Positions 16,512 to 24,220 of a DNA stretch of 32,320 bases are shown here, piece after piece. Each line of letters opens with the position of its first letter. Position 1 is the first letter of the stretch. Position numbers and translations under genes: made by a program. This stretch comes from Dolichospermum sp. UHCC 0259 (GTDB lineage: Bacteria; Cyanobacteriota; Cyanobacteriia; Cyanobacteriales; Nostocaceae), in NCBI RefSeq assembly GCF_009711935.1, contig NZ_VIKX01000255.1:1-32320 (forward strand). The letters are read 5' to 3'. The notes under the pieces are model-generated. The model ran no database searches, had not been told where the DNA came from, and was given only the letters and a program-made list of their open reading frames with translations.

Positions 16512-16850
16512 TTATAACTCAATTAACTTAAAGCCCCAAATTTTCAAAACTGCGATCGCTATTTCTGGATCTATACCATCATAGGCTTCCCATTCAGACT
16601 GTGGATCTTTAGGATGCCCTTCACCTACGTGACCTGCAATTTTAATGATGGGAATATTCGCTAAGTAATCACGTTCCATCCCTTTAGGAAGAGCTAATTT
16701 AATTCTACGACCCACAAACTTTGATGCGCTCGATTCAGCTACAGATTCCCGAACTAAACAAATATCACCAGCAGTTCCCCAAGTAGTTTGGTAAATGTGG
16801 AGAAACGATATATAACTTTCTGGTTTGATGGATCTTTTGAGAACTTGCAT
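16512..16850 (-). CDS. Conserved-looking hypothetical protein, 112 residues
   Basis: I do not recognise this protein. It has 112 residues, no signal peptide and no membrane helix. The C-terminal half is acidic and Trp/Tyr-containing (GHVGEGHPKDPQSEWEAYDGIDPEIAIAVLK). AAGGAT stands nine bases before the ATG, a convincing ribosome-binding site, and codon use looks like its neighbours, so it is likely a real gene. It is convergent with the phycocyanin operon and downstream of msrB on the same strand, but a strong terminator separates it from msrB. Confidence 0.65.
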   Translation of the reverse strand: MQVLKRSIKPESYISFLHIYQTTWGTAGDICLVRESVAESSASKFVGRRIKLALPKGMERDYLANIPIIKIAGHVGEGHPKDPQSEWEAYDGIDPEIAIAVLKIWGFKLIEL

Positions 16851-16934
16851 TATCTAATCCTTATCCTTGTTTTCGACAATTTTATGTAAACACTACCTGC
16901 TATATTCCAATTTCCTGCTTTTGACAGAATAAAA

Positions 16935-16954
16935 CAAGGGGTTTGCACCCCTTG
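16935..16954 (-). terminator. Rho-independent terminator of msrB
   Basis: On the minus strand CAAGGGG, a six-base loop and CCCCTTG form a perfect seven-pair stem, followed at once by TTTTATT. It lies 33 bases after the msrB stop codon. Confidence 0.85.
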
Positions 16955-16986
16955 AGAGAGTTTAAAAAGTGAGCCGTATTCGTAAT

Positions 16987-17481
16987 TTACGCAGGTGTAA
17001 ACTGCAAAGATACACCGTTCATACAGTAACGGAGACCAGTTGGTTTGGGGCCATCATTGAAAACATGGCCTAAATGTCCACCACAATTACTACAATGGAC
17101 TTCTGTTCGGGTCATGAAAAATGTTCTATCTGTAGTGGTGGCGATCGCTCCCTCTATGGGTTTAAAAAAGCTGGGCCAGCCAGTACCACTATTAAACTTA
17201 GTATCGGCAGTAAACAAAGGCTGTCCACAACCAGCGCAGACATAAGTACCAGGTTCATATTGCTTATCCAGAGGACTGCTATGGGAGGGTTCTGTACCAT
17301 GTTTCCGCAACACCCGAAACTGTTCTGGTGTGAGGATACTCTTCCACTCTTCCTCTGTTTTTGTCACTGCAAACTCTGTATTAGAAAGTGCCATAGATTC
17401 TGAACTCCAATTGATATAGCGGGAAAAAAAGGCTGTACCGACTAAGAGGGTACTAATTTGTAAAAAATGGCGTTTGTCCAT
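16987..17481 (-). CDS. msrB: Peptide-methionine (R)-S-oxide reductase, exported form
   Basis: A 164-residue MsrB that reduces methionine-R-sulfoxide in proteins. The core has the zinc pairs CAGCG and CSNCGG, GTGWPSF, and the catalytic cysteine in LRYCMNG. It begins with MDKRHFLQISTLLVGTAFF, a KR-hydrophobic signal like a Tat or membrane-anchor sequence, so it probably works in the periplasm or lumen on oxidised proteins. The start at 17481 has AGGATT just upstream; an upstream in-frame ATG would add 14 basic residues ahead of the signal. A terminator follows. Confidence 0.93.
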   Translation of the reverse strand: MDKRHFLQISTLLVGTAFFSRYINWSSESMALSNTEFAVTKTEEEWKSILTPEQFRVLRKHGTEPSHSSPLDKQYEPGTYVCAGCGQPLFTADTKFNSGTGWPSFFKPIEGAIATTTDRTFFMTRTEVHCSNCGGHLGHVFNDGPKPTGLRYCMNGVSLQFTPA

Positions 17482-17758
17482 AATCCTATTATTTGCTATT
17501 TTTCTCTTCCTGAGCCAAATCACTCCACAAGATTGATAAATTCTCTGGCGAGAAATTGACGAAAATCATCTAAAAACATCTTGCTCCCTTGAGAAGAATA
17601 TGTGATAATTTTAGAATAAATTCAAATATACGGTATCTCTATCGGATTATGAGTATTTATAACCCAACGGTTACATCAGGATAATAATGTACAAATTGCA
17701 CCTATGCCATCAAAATTAATCAGTTATTCTGGAGTTGATCTTTACAACTACAACACTA

Positions 17759-18532
17759 ATGTGCCAACTGTTAGGAATGAACTGCAACATACCCACAGAC
17801 ATTTGCTTTTCCTTTGAAGGTTTTTCTGCACGAGGAGGAAAAACAGACGAACATAGCGACGGTTGGGGAATTGCTTTTTTTGAAGGTAAGGGATGTCGGA
17901 TTTTTTTAGACGCTGAAGCCTCTATAGCGTCACCAATTGCCGATTTTATCCGTCGGTATCCCATTCACTCTACTCATGTGATAGCGCATATCCGCAAAGC
18001 CACTCAAGGTGAAATATCCTTAGAAAACTGTCATCCATTCCGTCGGGAATTGTGGGGAAGATATTGGGTATTTGCCCATAATGGCAACTTACCAGATTTT
18101 CATCCAGAAAATCATGGGACTTTTCAACCAGTGGGAACTACGGACAGTGAAAAAGCATTTTGTTTAATTCTCAACACATTGCGATCGCATTTTCCCCAAG
18201 GACAACCACCATTAAAGGAACTTTACCAAAAATTGCATGAAGTCACCAAAGAAATAGCAGCTTTTGGATCTTTTAACTACATATTATCAAATGGTGAGCA
18301 TTTTTTCACCTATTGCTCAACTAAACTTTGTTACATTATTAGACAAGCACCCTTTGCTGCGGCGCATTTAATTGATGAAGAAATGACCGTAGATTTTAGT
18401 GAATTGACCACACCAAGCGATCGCGTTGCTGTCATCGTTACCACACCCCTAACAGATAACGAAGTTTGGACACAAATTCAACCGGGAGAACTACTAATAT
18501 TTGAGGATGGATTACCCCTAAAATTTGCATGA
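17759..18532 (+). CDS. Class II glutamine amidotransferase (YafJ-like)
   Basis: A 257-residue single-domain Ntn amidotransferase. After removal of Met1 the N-terminal Cys of MCQLLGMNC is the nucleophile. Other family motifs are SDGWGIAF, HIRKATQG, NCHPF and FAHNGNL. No synthase domain is attached. Members of this group are thought to release ammonia from glutamine or a related amide, but the substrate is not established. The ATG at 17759 must be the start because the nucleophile must be residue 2; the 24 bases of open frame before it are not used. Convergent with the PATAN-receiver gene. Confidence 0.85.
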   Translation: MCQLLGMNCNIPTDICFSFEGFSARGGKTDEHSDGWGIAFFEGKGCRIFLDAEASIASPIADFIRRYPIHSTHVIAHIRKATQGEISLENCHPFRRELWGRYWVFAHNGNLPDFHPENHGTFQPVGTTDSEKAFCLILNTLRSHFPQGQPPLKELYQKLHEVTKEIAAFGSFNYILSNGEHFFTYCSTKLCYIIRQAPFAAAHLIDEEMTVDFSELTTPSDRVAVIVTTPLTDNEVWTQIQPGELLIFEDGLPLKFA

Positions 18533-18550
18533 TTTTTGACAACTATTTTA

Positions 18551-19735
18551 TTAATAAGACAAAGCGAAATTCGGGAAATACTCAGTTTTAGAACTCGTTG
18601 GTAAATACTTATTTAATATCGTAAATATCTGCTCTTTTTTTATAGGCTTATTAATAAAATCAGTTGCTCCAAATACCTTAACTCGAACCCGATCAAAAGC
18701 TCCATCGCTACTCGTTAGTATCACAATTGGCACTTGAGAAAAAATAGAAATCCGCCGTAATTGTTCACAAACTTGATAACCATTCACTACTGGCATCATC
18801 AAATCCAAAAAAATCAAATCTGGTTTATTCTCAATTAATATAGATAGAGCTTCTAAAGGATCTTGAATGCCAATAAACTTCATCCCCTGAGATGTAACAA
18901 TATTTTCTAGGATTTTAGTTACTTGCAGACTATCATCAATACAAACAATTAGAGGAGAATTATTCTGTCTTACAGATTTTGATTGAGAGTTTTGTTGAAC
19001 TTTTTTAGTTAATAATTGGACATCAGGTACTTCTATAAATTCTGCAATTCCTTTATCTATAAAAGGACGTAATGATTTAGTTATAGACACAATACTTATC
19101 TGCATTTTTGCAGCTAAATCCCAGAGAGTATGCTGACCATTAATCAACCGCTCAAAGTTTTTATAGACAATAGTGCTTACTTGTTGTTTGAGCTTTTCTG
19201 GTTGTCTTAAAACAGGTGATAAGTGAGGAGAAAGACTACTTAAACCAGCACTTGACCAATCATCCCAAGACTTTTTTACCTCCTGAATAAAAATATTTGT
19301 ATTTGTAGAACTGAGAATAGTTTTTAAAATTGTATCTTGTTTGAGTTCCCAACTCAAATTACTAACATTTACCTGTTGTGCTAAAACTAAATCAAATAAC
19401 TGTTCCTCTACAGTTTTCACCACAAAGTCGTTAAATTGTGTCTGATTTAATTCTTTTTTGTGATATAAATTCTCTAGTAGTAAATAATCCCAATAATCTA
19501 TTAACATCTCTTCTTCCCGCAGCAGGAATTGATCAATGTCAAGATGTGGGCAAATTAAAGCGATATTTCTCAACCAACGTCTCCGAGGATGAATCCCCCC
19601 GGTTGCCCATATTATCTGCCCTAAATGGTAATAAAAAGTCCATTTATTTCCCCATGTATCGTTAAAATCTAAGTTGCCATTGTATTGGAATTGAATACAT
19701 TCTTCAAATTTGCTCAACAAAACATCTAAGTCCAT
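18551..19735 (-). CDS. PATAN-domain response regulator with intact receiver
   Basis: A 394-residue protein. Residues 1-220 follow the PATAN pattern of cyanobacterial PatA/PixG-type regulators (FQYNGNLDFND, TFYYHLGQIIWATGG, RRRWLRN). A helical region (IVYKNFERLINGQHTLWDLAAKM) follows. The receiver from about residue 262 is canonical: the acidic pair in VCIDDS, phosphoacceptor Asp311 in LIFLDLMMP, Thr341 in ILTSS, and Lys363 in INKPI. In this family the protein acts in phosphorelays for motility or cell patterning; no histidine kinase lies nearby to name a partner. The start has CAGG upstream. Compare the degenerate paralogue at 5826-6899. Confidence 0.85.
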   Translation of the reverse strand: MDLDVLLSKFEECIQFQYNGNLDFNDTWGNKWTFYYHLGQIIWATGGIHPRRRWLRNIALICPHLDIDQFLLREEEMLIDYWDYLLLENLYHKKELNQTQFNDFVVKTVEEQLFDLVLAQQVNVSNLSWELKQDTILKTILSSTNTNIFIQEVKKSWDDWSSAGLSSLSPHLSPVLRQPEKLKQQVSTIVYKNFERLINGQHTLWDLAAKMQISIVSITKSLRPFIDKGIAEFIEVPDVQLLTKKVQQNSQSKSVRQNNSPLIVCIDDSLQVTKILENIVTSQGMKFIGIQDPLEALSILIENKPDLIFLDLMMPVVNGYQVCEQLRRISIFSQVPIVILTSSDGAFDRVRVKVFGATDFINKPIKKEQIFTILNKYLPTSSKTEYFPNFALSY

Positions 19736-20592
19736 AATTATTACCTGATAATAGCTTGATAATAGATTTATGATAAAATTATGAAAATTTTATGAAGTTA
19801 TATCATTAATATTTAGATAATGGTGTTAAAAACAGGTTAAATTTTATTTTTCTAATATACTAGGGCTTAAGCATTGACAGAAACAACCAAATATGAAGTA
19901 TAGGCTTCTGGCATTTCCAGGTGATTGTTTGAGAATTTTCGAGTGATGCCTGAAAGCATACCCATTTGTATAGTTTTATATAGCGAGTAATTTCTTTATA
20001 ATTTTAACCGATTGTAAATAAAAACGGTATTTATAGATATCTAACTTTAGATATATTTTTAAGAAATAAAATAAAAGCCTTTAAAGAATTATCTGTCATG
20101 GGTGGGATGTCCTTAAATTGGCTTAAATATAATCTACAATATCTTGATCGAGATACCGTATTTAACCTATCGAAAAAGAGCTTACCAGATGTAATAAATA
20201 AAATCAATAGTTTTTGCACTTAAAAACAACTATTTTCCTATCGAGTATTGTATGTATTCAATATTGCAGTTATTTTTTAATGCTTGATTACCTAAAAAGC
20301 CAATTTGAAAAGGCTTTGAATAAATTAAATCTATTTTAATAGTAAGTATTTGATTTAACTATATGTACCAAAAGTAACTATTATATAAAGTATTTGTATT
20401 TTGCAACCTCTATAAAGACAATTGAAAATTGATACTTCTTTATTGGAGGCGTTGTAATTTGTCCTGAAACTGGTAAAATCACCATATTCCCTATCGTCAA
20501 TATGCTGTTTAAAACTGTATTGACAATTATGCTTTATCGCATAAGTGCAAGCTAAGAAACTAATTATCCGTAGTTTTACAGGAAGAAAAATA
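19736..20592. promoter_or_regulatory. Long AT-rich spacer upstream of sbpA
   Basis: An 857-base divergent intergenic region with no gene I can support. Near its right end are an inverted repeat, CATATT (20483-20488) with AATATG (20499-20504), and TTGACA at 20520-20525, which could be a -35 box for sbpA although its -10 box is poor. A near-palindrome, TATCTTGATCGAGATA, occurs around 20140-20156. Confidence 0.4.
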
Positions 20593-21708
20593 ATGAATTT
20601 GTGGCAACAATTACTGAAAAAATTACAACTGAGGTTTAACCCCAACTCCCTCAAAGGCTTTGTATCACTGGTTTTAGTAGGAACGGTATTGAGTGTATCT
20701 CTTGCTGCTTGTTCTGGGACAAATACCAGTAATTCTCCATCTAATGCAACCAATGATACGGGTAAAAAACAGAATGTAGAACTAACCCTTGTATCTTTTG
20801 CTGTCACTAAAGCTGCTCACGCTGCCATTATTCCCAAATTTGTGGAAAAATGGCAAAAGGAACATAACCAAACTGTAGTTTTCAAACAAAGCTATGGCGG
20901 TTCTGGTTCACAAACTCGTGCTGTAGTTGATGGTTTAGAAGCAGATGTTGTGCATCTAGCATTAGCTTTAGATACGCAAAAAATCGAAAAGGCGGGATTA
21001 ATTCAAGCTGGGTGGGAGAAAAAATTTCCTAATAATGGAATTGTTACTAAATCTGTCGCCGCTTTAGTAACTCGTGAAGGCAACCCTAAAGGTATTAAAA
21101 ATTGGGCTGATTTAGCTAAAGATAATGTTAAACTAATTACCGCAGATCCTAAAACTTCTGGGGTAGCGCGGTGGAACTTTCTCGCACTTTGGAATTCGGT
21201 AATTAAAACTGGTGGAGATGAAGCTAAAGCAACAGAGTTTGTTACTAAGGTTTATAAGAATGTCCCTGTATTAACTAAAGATGCTCGTGAAGCTACAGAC
21301 GCATTTTTTAAACAAGGTCAAGGTGATGCTCTAATCAACTATGAAAACGAAATTGTTTTAGCCAGAGATAAGGGTGAAAAAACAAACTATGTTCTTCCTG
21401 ATGTAAATATCTCCATTGATAATCCTATTGCTGTTGTGGATAAAAATGTTGATAAACATGGTAATCGGGAGGTGGCGGAAGCTTTTGTTAAATACTTATT
21501 CACTCCAGAAGCACAACAGGAATTTGCGAAAGTAGGATTTCGCCCTGTGGATGAAACAGTAGCTAAGAGTAAAGAGTTTGCTGACAAATATCCCCCAATA
21601 AAGACTTTAAGTACAGTTGAAGAATTAGGTGGTTGGGATGCTGTGCAGAAAAAGTTCTTTAATGATGGGGCAATTTTTGACCAAATTCAAGCTAAAAATA
21701 GGCGGTAA
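20593..21708 (+). CDS. sbpA: Sulfate-binding lipoprotein of ABC importer
   Basis: A 371-residue periplasmic sulfate-binding protein. The N-terminal signal ends in a lipobox, SLAAC, with Cys40 as lipid anchor. The mature domain shows the family sequence VELTLVSFAVTKAAHAAIIP, YGGSGSQTRAVVDGLEADVVHLAL, and the C-terminal GFRPVDETVA. It captures sulfate (or thiosulfate) and delivers it to CysT/CysW. The ATG at 20593 is preceded by AGGAAG and begins the signal; the open frame extends 16 codons upstream without support. First gene of the sulfate uptake cluster. Confidence 0.94.
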   Translation: MNLWQQLLKKLQLRFNPNSLKGFVSLVLVGTVLSVSLAACSGTNTSNSPSNATNDTGKKQNVELTLVSFAVTKAAHAAIIPKFVEKWQKEHNQTVVFKQSYGGSGSQTRAVVDGLEADVVHLALALDTQKIEKAGLIQAGWEKKFPNNGIVTKSVAALVTREGNPKGIKNWADLAKDNVKLITADPKTSGVARWNFLALWNSVIKTGGDEAKATEFVTKVYKNVPVLTKDAREATDAFFKQGQGDALINYENEIVLARDKGEKTNYVLPDVNISIDNPIAVVDKNVDKHGNREVAEAFVKYLFTPEAQQEFAKVGFRPVDETVAKSKEFADKYPPIKTLSTVEELGGWDAVQKKFFNDGAIFDQIQAKNRR

Positions 21709-21790
21709 TGGGTAATGGGTAATTGGTAATTGGTAATTGTTAGAAGACAACTGACAACTGACAACTGACAACTGACAACTGACAACTAAC
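21707..21790. repeat. Heptamer tandem repeats in the sbpA-cysT spacer
   Basis: Units of TAATGGG and TAATTGG are followed by six CAACTGA-type copies. They fill most of the 88-base spacer between sbpA and cysT. Confidence 0.88.
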
Positions 21791-21796
21791 TAAATT

Positions 21797-22666
21797 ATGG
21801 CTGTATCTTCTCCTGTACAAACTAATATTAAACCTCCGATTTGGAAGGTGTTTATAGATAATTTGCTTCATCTTCCTTGGACTTGGCGGATTACTTTAGG
21901 ATATCTAACTTTCATGTTATTTATTCCGATTATGGCCATGTTTCTCAAGGCTAGTACAGAACCCCCTGCTAAGTTTTGGGAAATTGCAACTAATGATTTA
22001 GCATTGGCGACTTATAACGTTACCTTTGTTACGTCTTTATTTGCAGCTTTGCTGAATGGTGTGTTTGGAACTTTGATTGCTTGGGTATTGGTGCGTTACG
22101 ATTTTCCTTTGAAACGGATTATTGATGCGACTGTAGATTTACCATTTGCTTTGCCAACATCAGTAGCAGGTTTAACACTGGCAACAGTTTATAGTGATAA
22201 TGGTTGGCTGGGTTCATTGTTAGCACCAATGGGGATTAAGGTATCCTTTACTCGGTTGGGAGTTGGGGTAGCAATGATATTTATATCTTTACCTTTTGTG
22301 GTGAGAACTGTCCAACCGGTACTGCAAGAAATGGAATCGGAAATTGAAGAGGCTGCTTGGAGTTTGGGTGCTTCCGAATGGCAAACTTTTTGGAAAGTGA
22401 TTTTACCGCCTTTATTTCCGACAATTTTAACTGGTGTGGCTTTGGGTTTTTCTCGTGCTGTGGGAGAGTATGGTTCAACAGTAATTATTTCTTCTAATAC
22501 ACCATATAAAGATTTGATTGCACCTGTGTTAATTTTCCAACGGTTGGAACAATATGACTATTCCGGTGCAACTGTAATTGGTGTGGTTTTATTAGGAATT
22601 TCTTTGGTGATGTTGTTAGCAATTAATTTCTTACAAGCTTGGGCGAGAAGATATGACAATAGATAA
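21797..22666 (+). CDS. cysT: Sulfate ABC transporter permease CysT
   Basis: A 289-residue inner-membrane permease with six hydrophobic helices and the cytoplasmic EAA loop [22 protein letters not shown], which docks the ATPase. [25 protein letters not shown] is typical of CysT. It pairs with CysW to form the sulfate channel. It overlaps cysW by 14 bases, so the two are coupled in translation. The ribosome-binding region is heptamer repeat, without a good Shine-Dalgarno sequence. Confidence 0.94.
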   Translation: MAVSSPVQTNIKPPIWKVFIDNLLHLPWTWRITLGYLTFMLFIPIMAMFLKASTEPPAKFWEIATNDLALATYNVTFVTSLFAALLNGVFGTLIAWVLVRYDFPLKRIIDATVDLPFALPTSVAGLTLATVYSDNGWLGSLLAPMGIKVSFTRLGVGVAMIFISLPFVVRTVQPVLQEMESEIEEAAWSLGASEWQTFWKVILPPLFPTILTGVALGFSRAVGEYGSTVIISSNTPYKDLIAPVLIFQRLEQYDYSGATVIGVVLLGISLVMLLAINFLQAWARRYDNR

Positions 22667-23492
22667 AGTTAAAAGACAAAAAAAACAAAGTTGGGTGCCG
22701 GCGGTTTTAATTGGGATTGCGATCGCCTACCTGTTTCTGGTTCAATATATTCCAGCTATTAATGTTTTTTTTGAAGCTTTCAAAAAGGGATCTGGACCAT
22801 TTTTATCCAACCTGGCAAAACCGGAATTTCTCCATGCAGCTTGGTTAACTCTATTACTAGCTGCGATTTCCATACCTGTGAATGCTGTATTTGGTTTATG
22901 TGCGGCTTGGGCGATCGCTCGACATAAATTCCCTGGACGCGCTATAGTTCTCAGTATCATTGATTTACCCTTTTCCATCTCCCCAGTCGTCGCCGGGTTA
23001 ATGATAGTCCTACTATACGGCAGACAGGGCTGGTTTGGTCCTTGGCTACAAGCACATAATATCCAAATTATCTTTGCTTTTCCAGGAATGGTAATGGCTA
23101 CCGCCTTTGTGAGTATGCCTTTTGTCGCCAGAGAAGTAATTCCTATCTTAGAAGAATTTGGCAAAGATCAAGAAGAAGCCGCCAGAACATTAGGTGCAAA
23201 CGATTGGCAAACTTTCTGGCGAGTAACTTTACCGAGTATTCGCTGGGGTTTACTCTACGGTTTAATCTTAACAAATGCCAGAGCAATGGGTGAATTTGGC
23301 GCAGTTTCTGTGGTATCTGGTAACATTGCTAATACAACCCAGAGTTTACCCTTATTCGTGGAAGATGCTTACAAACAATATGAAACTGAAGCTGCTTTTT
23401 CTGCGGCTGTATTGTTAGCATTTCTAGCCGTAATCACCTTGATACTCAAGGAAATTTTAGAACGCAAAACCCAGATTAAAGAAGTTGAATAA
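22653..23492 (+). CDS. cysW: Sulfate ABC transporter permease CysW
   Basis: A 279-residue permease, partner of CysT, with six helices and the EAA loop [40 protein letters not shown] near the C-terminus is the CysW family wording. In most bacteria cysA, the ATPase gene, follows directly. Here it is replaced by a NIL-domain gene, so the ATPase must be encoded elsewhere. Confidence 0.94.
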   Translation: MTIDKVKRQKKQSWVPAVLIGIAIAYLFLVQYIPAINVFFEAFKKGSGPFLSNLAKPEFLHAAWLTLLLAAISIPVNAVFGLCAAWAIARHKFPGRAIVLSIIDLPFSISPVVAGLMIVLLYGRQGWFGPWLQAHNIQIIFAFPGMVMATAFVSMPFVAREVIPILEEFGKDQEEAARTLGANDWQTFWRVTLPSIRWGLLYGLILTNARAMGEFGAVSVVSGNIANTTQSLPLFVEDAYKQYETEAAFSAAVLLAFLAVITLILKEILERKTQIKEVE

Positions 23493-23551
23493 TGGGTAAT
23501 AGGTAATGGGTAATTTTTAGACAGATATAAAATTACATCTTAGGAGTTGTT

Positions 23552-23818
23552 ATGAGCAGTGAAAATACCCTGATAAACAAGCGAATTCGCATCAGAATCA
23601 CTCAAGATCATCATCAAGAACCTGTTATTTCTCGCCTAGTTTCCGAATACGGCTTGACTGTAAATATCAAAGCTGCAATTCTCGGACAAAATGCTGTAGG
23701 TGATGGTTGGTTTGACTTAGATTTACAAGGAACAGAAACACAAATTCAAAATGGGTTAAATTATTTGCAAGAATTGAAATTGCAGGTTTGGGATGAGAAT
23801 AGTATTAGTGATTGGTAA
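23552..23818 (+). CDS. NIL-domain protein
   Basis: An 88-residue protein consisting of one NIL (ferredoxin-like) domain: RIRIRITQDHHQEPVISRLVSEYGLTVNIKAAILG, then DGWFDLDLQGTETQIQNGLNYLQEL. NIL domains regulate ABC importers such as MetN by binding the substrate or a related ligand. Here the domain stands alone, 59 bases after cysW with its own TAGGAG, so a regulatory role in sulfate or sulfur amino acid uptake is a reasonable inference. Confidence 0.8.
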   Translation: MSSENTLINKRIRIRITQDHHQEPVISRLVSEYGLTVNIKAAILGQNAVGDGWFDLDLQGTETQIQNGLNYLQELKLQVWDENSISDW

Positions 23819-23880
23819 AAATTATACAGCATATTTCAATTAAATGAAGTACACCCCCAGTGCGCGGGCGGGTTATTTCT

Positions 23881-24013
23881 ATACTATGACTTACGCAAGT
23901 GTCACACCAAAAATCTATTGTAGGGTGCATCAGATACCAACAATCCGTTTCTTTGATAAATTTTTGCGTTGTGATGCACTTTACCAATGTACTAGTTGCG
24001 TAAGTCCTGTATA
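23881..24013. mobile_element. Miniature inverted-repeat element (GACTTACGCAA ends)
   Basis: Ends GACTTACGCAA (23888-23898) and TTGCGTAAGTC (23996-24006) are perfect inverted repeats. Similarity extends outward to ATAC/GTAT. A second inverted pair, GTGCATCA (23925-23932) and TGATGCAC (23972-23979), lies inside. No transposase is encoded. It resembles non-autonomous elements widespread in Nostocales and sits between the sulfate genes and the A1 gene. Confidence 0.75.
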
Positions 24014-24081
24014 CCTTGCGAACCCGATCTTTTCTGTAAATTACTTACATTAAGCTATAGCACTATCCAATACACGCAAGT

Positions 24082-24182
24082 TACTAGCTAGTATAAAAAA
24101 AACTCAATATTTGCCCTTGTAACTTTTTGTATCAAATAAGTCTCTATGTATTTAATTAAGTAATCAAGTATGATACTAGTAT
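24082..24182. promoter_or_regulatory. Palindromes upstream of A1 (possible operators)
   Basis: TACTAGCTAGTA (24082-24093) and ATACTAGTAT (24173-24182) are perfect palindromes sharing TACTAG. They lie 128 and 39 bases before the A1 start. A similar ATGATACTAGT recurs inside the gene at 24230-24240, exactly 60 bases after its upstream copy. No clear -35/-10 pair was found. Confidence 0.4.
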
Positions 24183-24220
24183 ATTTAGTAGTAACATCAA
24201 CTAATTCATAGGTACGTAAA

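Noticed and set aside
20031-20219. 62-codon minus-strand frame in the sbpA upstream spacer
   Set aside because: No ribosome-binding site, AT-rich, no family resemblance.
19736-20592. Search for an NtcA site (GTA-N8-TAC) or riboswitch before sbpA
   Set aside because: I found no exact match and no recognisable riboswitch pattern by eye.
20355-20807. 150-codon minus-strand frame across the sbpA start
   Set aside because: Overlaps the signal peptide and leader of sbpA in antisense; composition is low-complexity and no domain is visible.
23844-24053. 69-codon plus-strand frame
   Set aside because: Lies almost entirely in the miniature inverted-repeat element.
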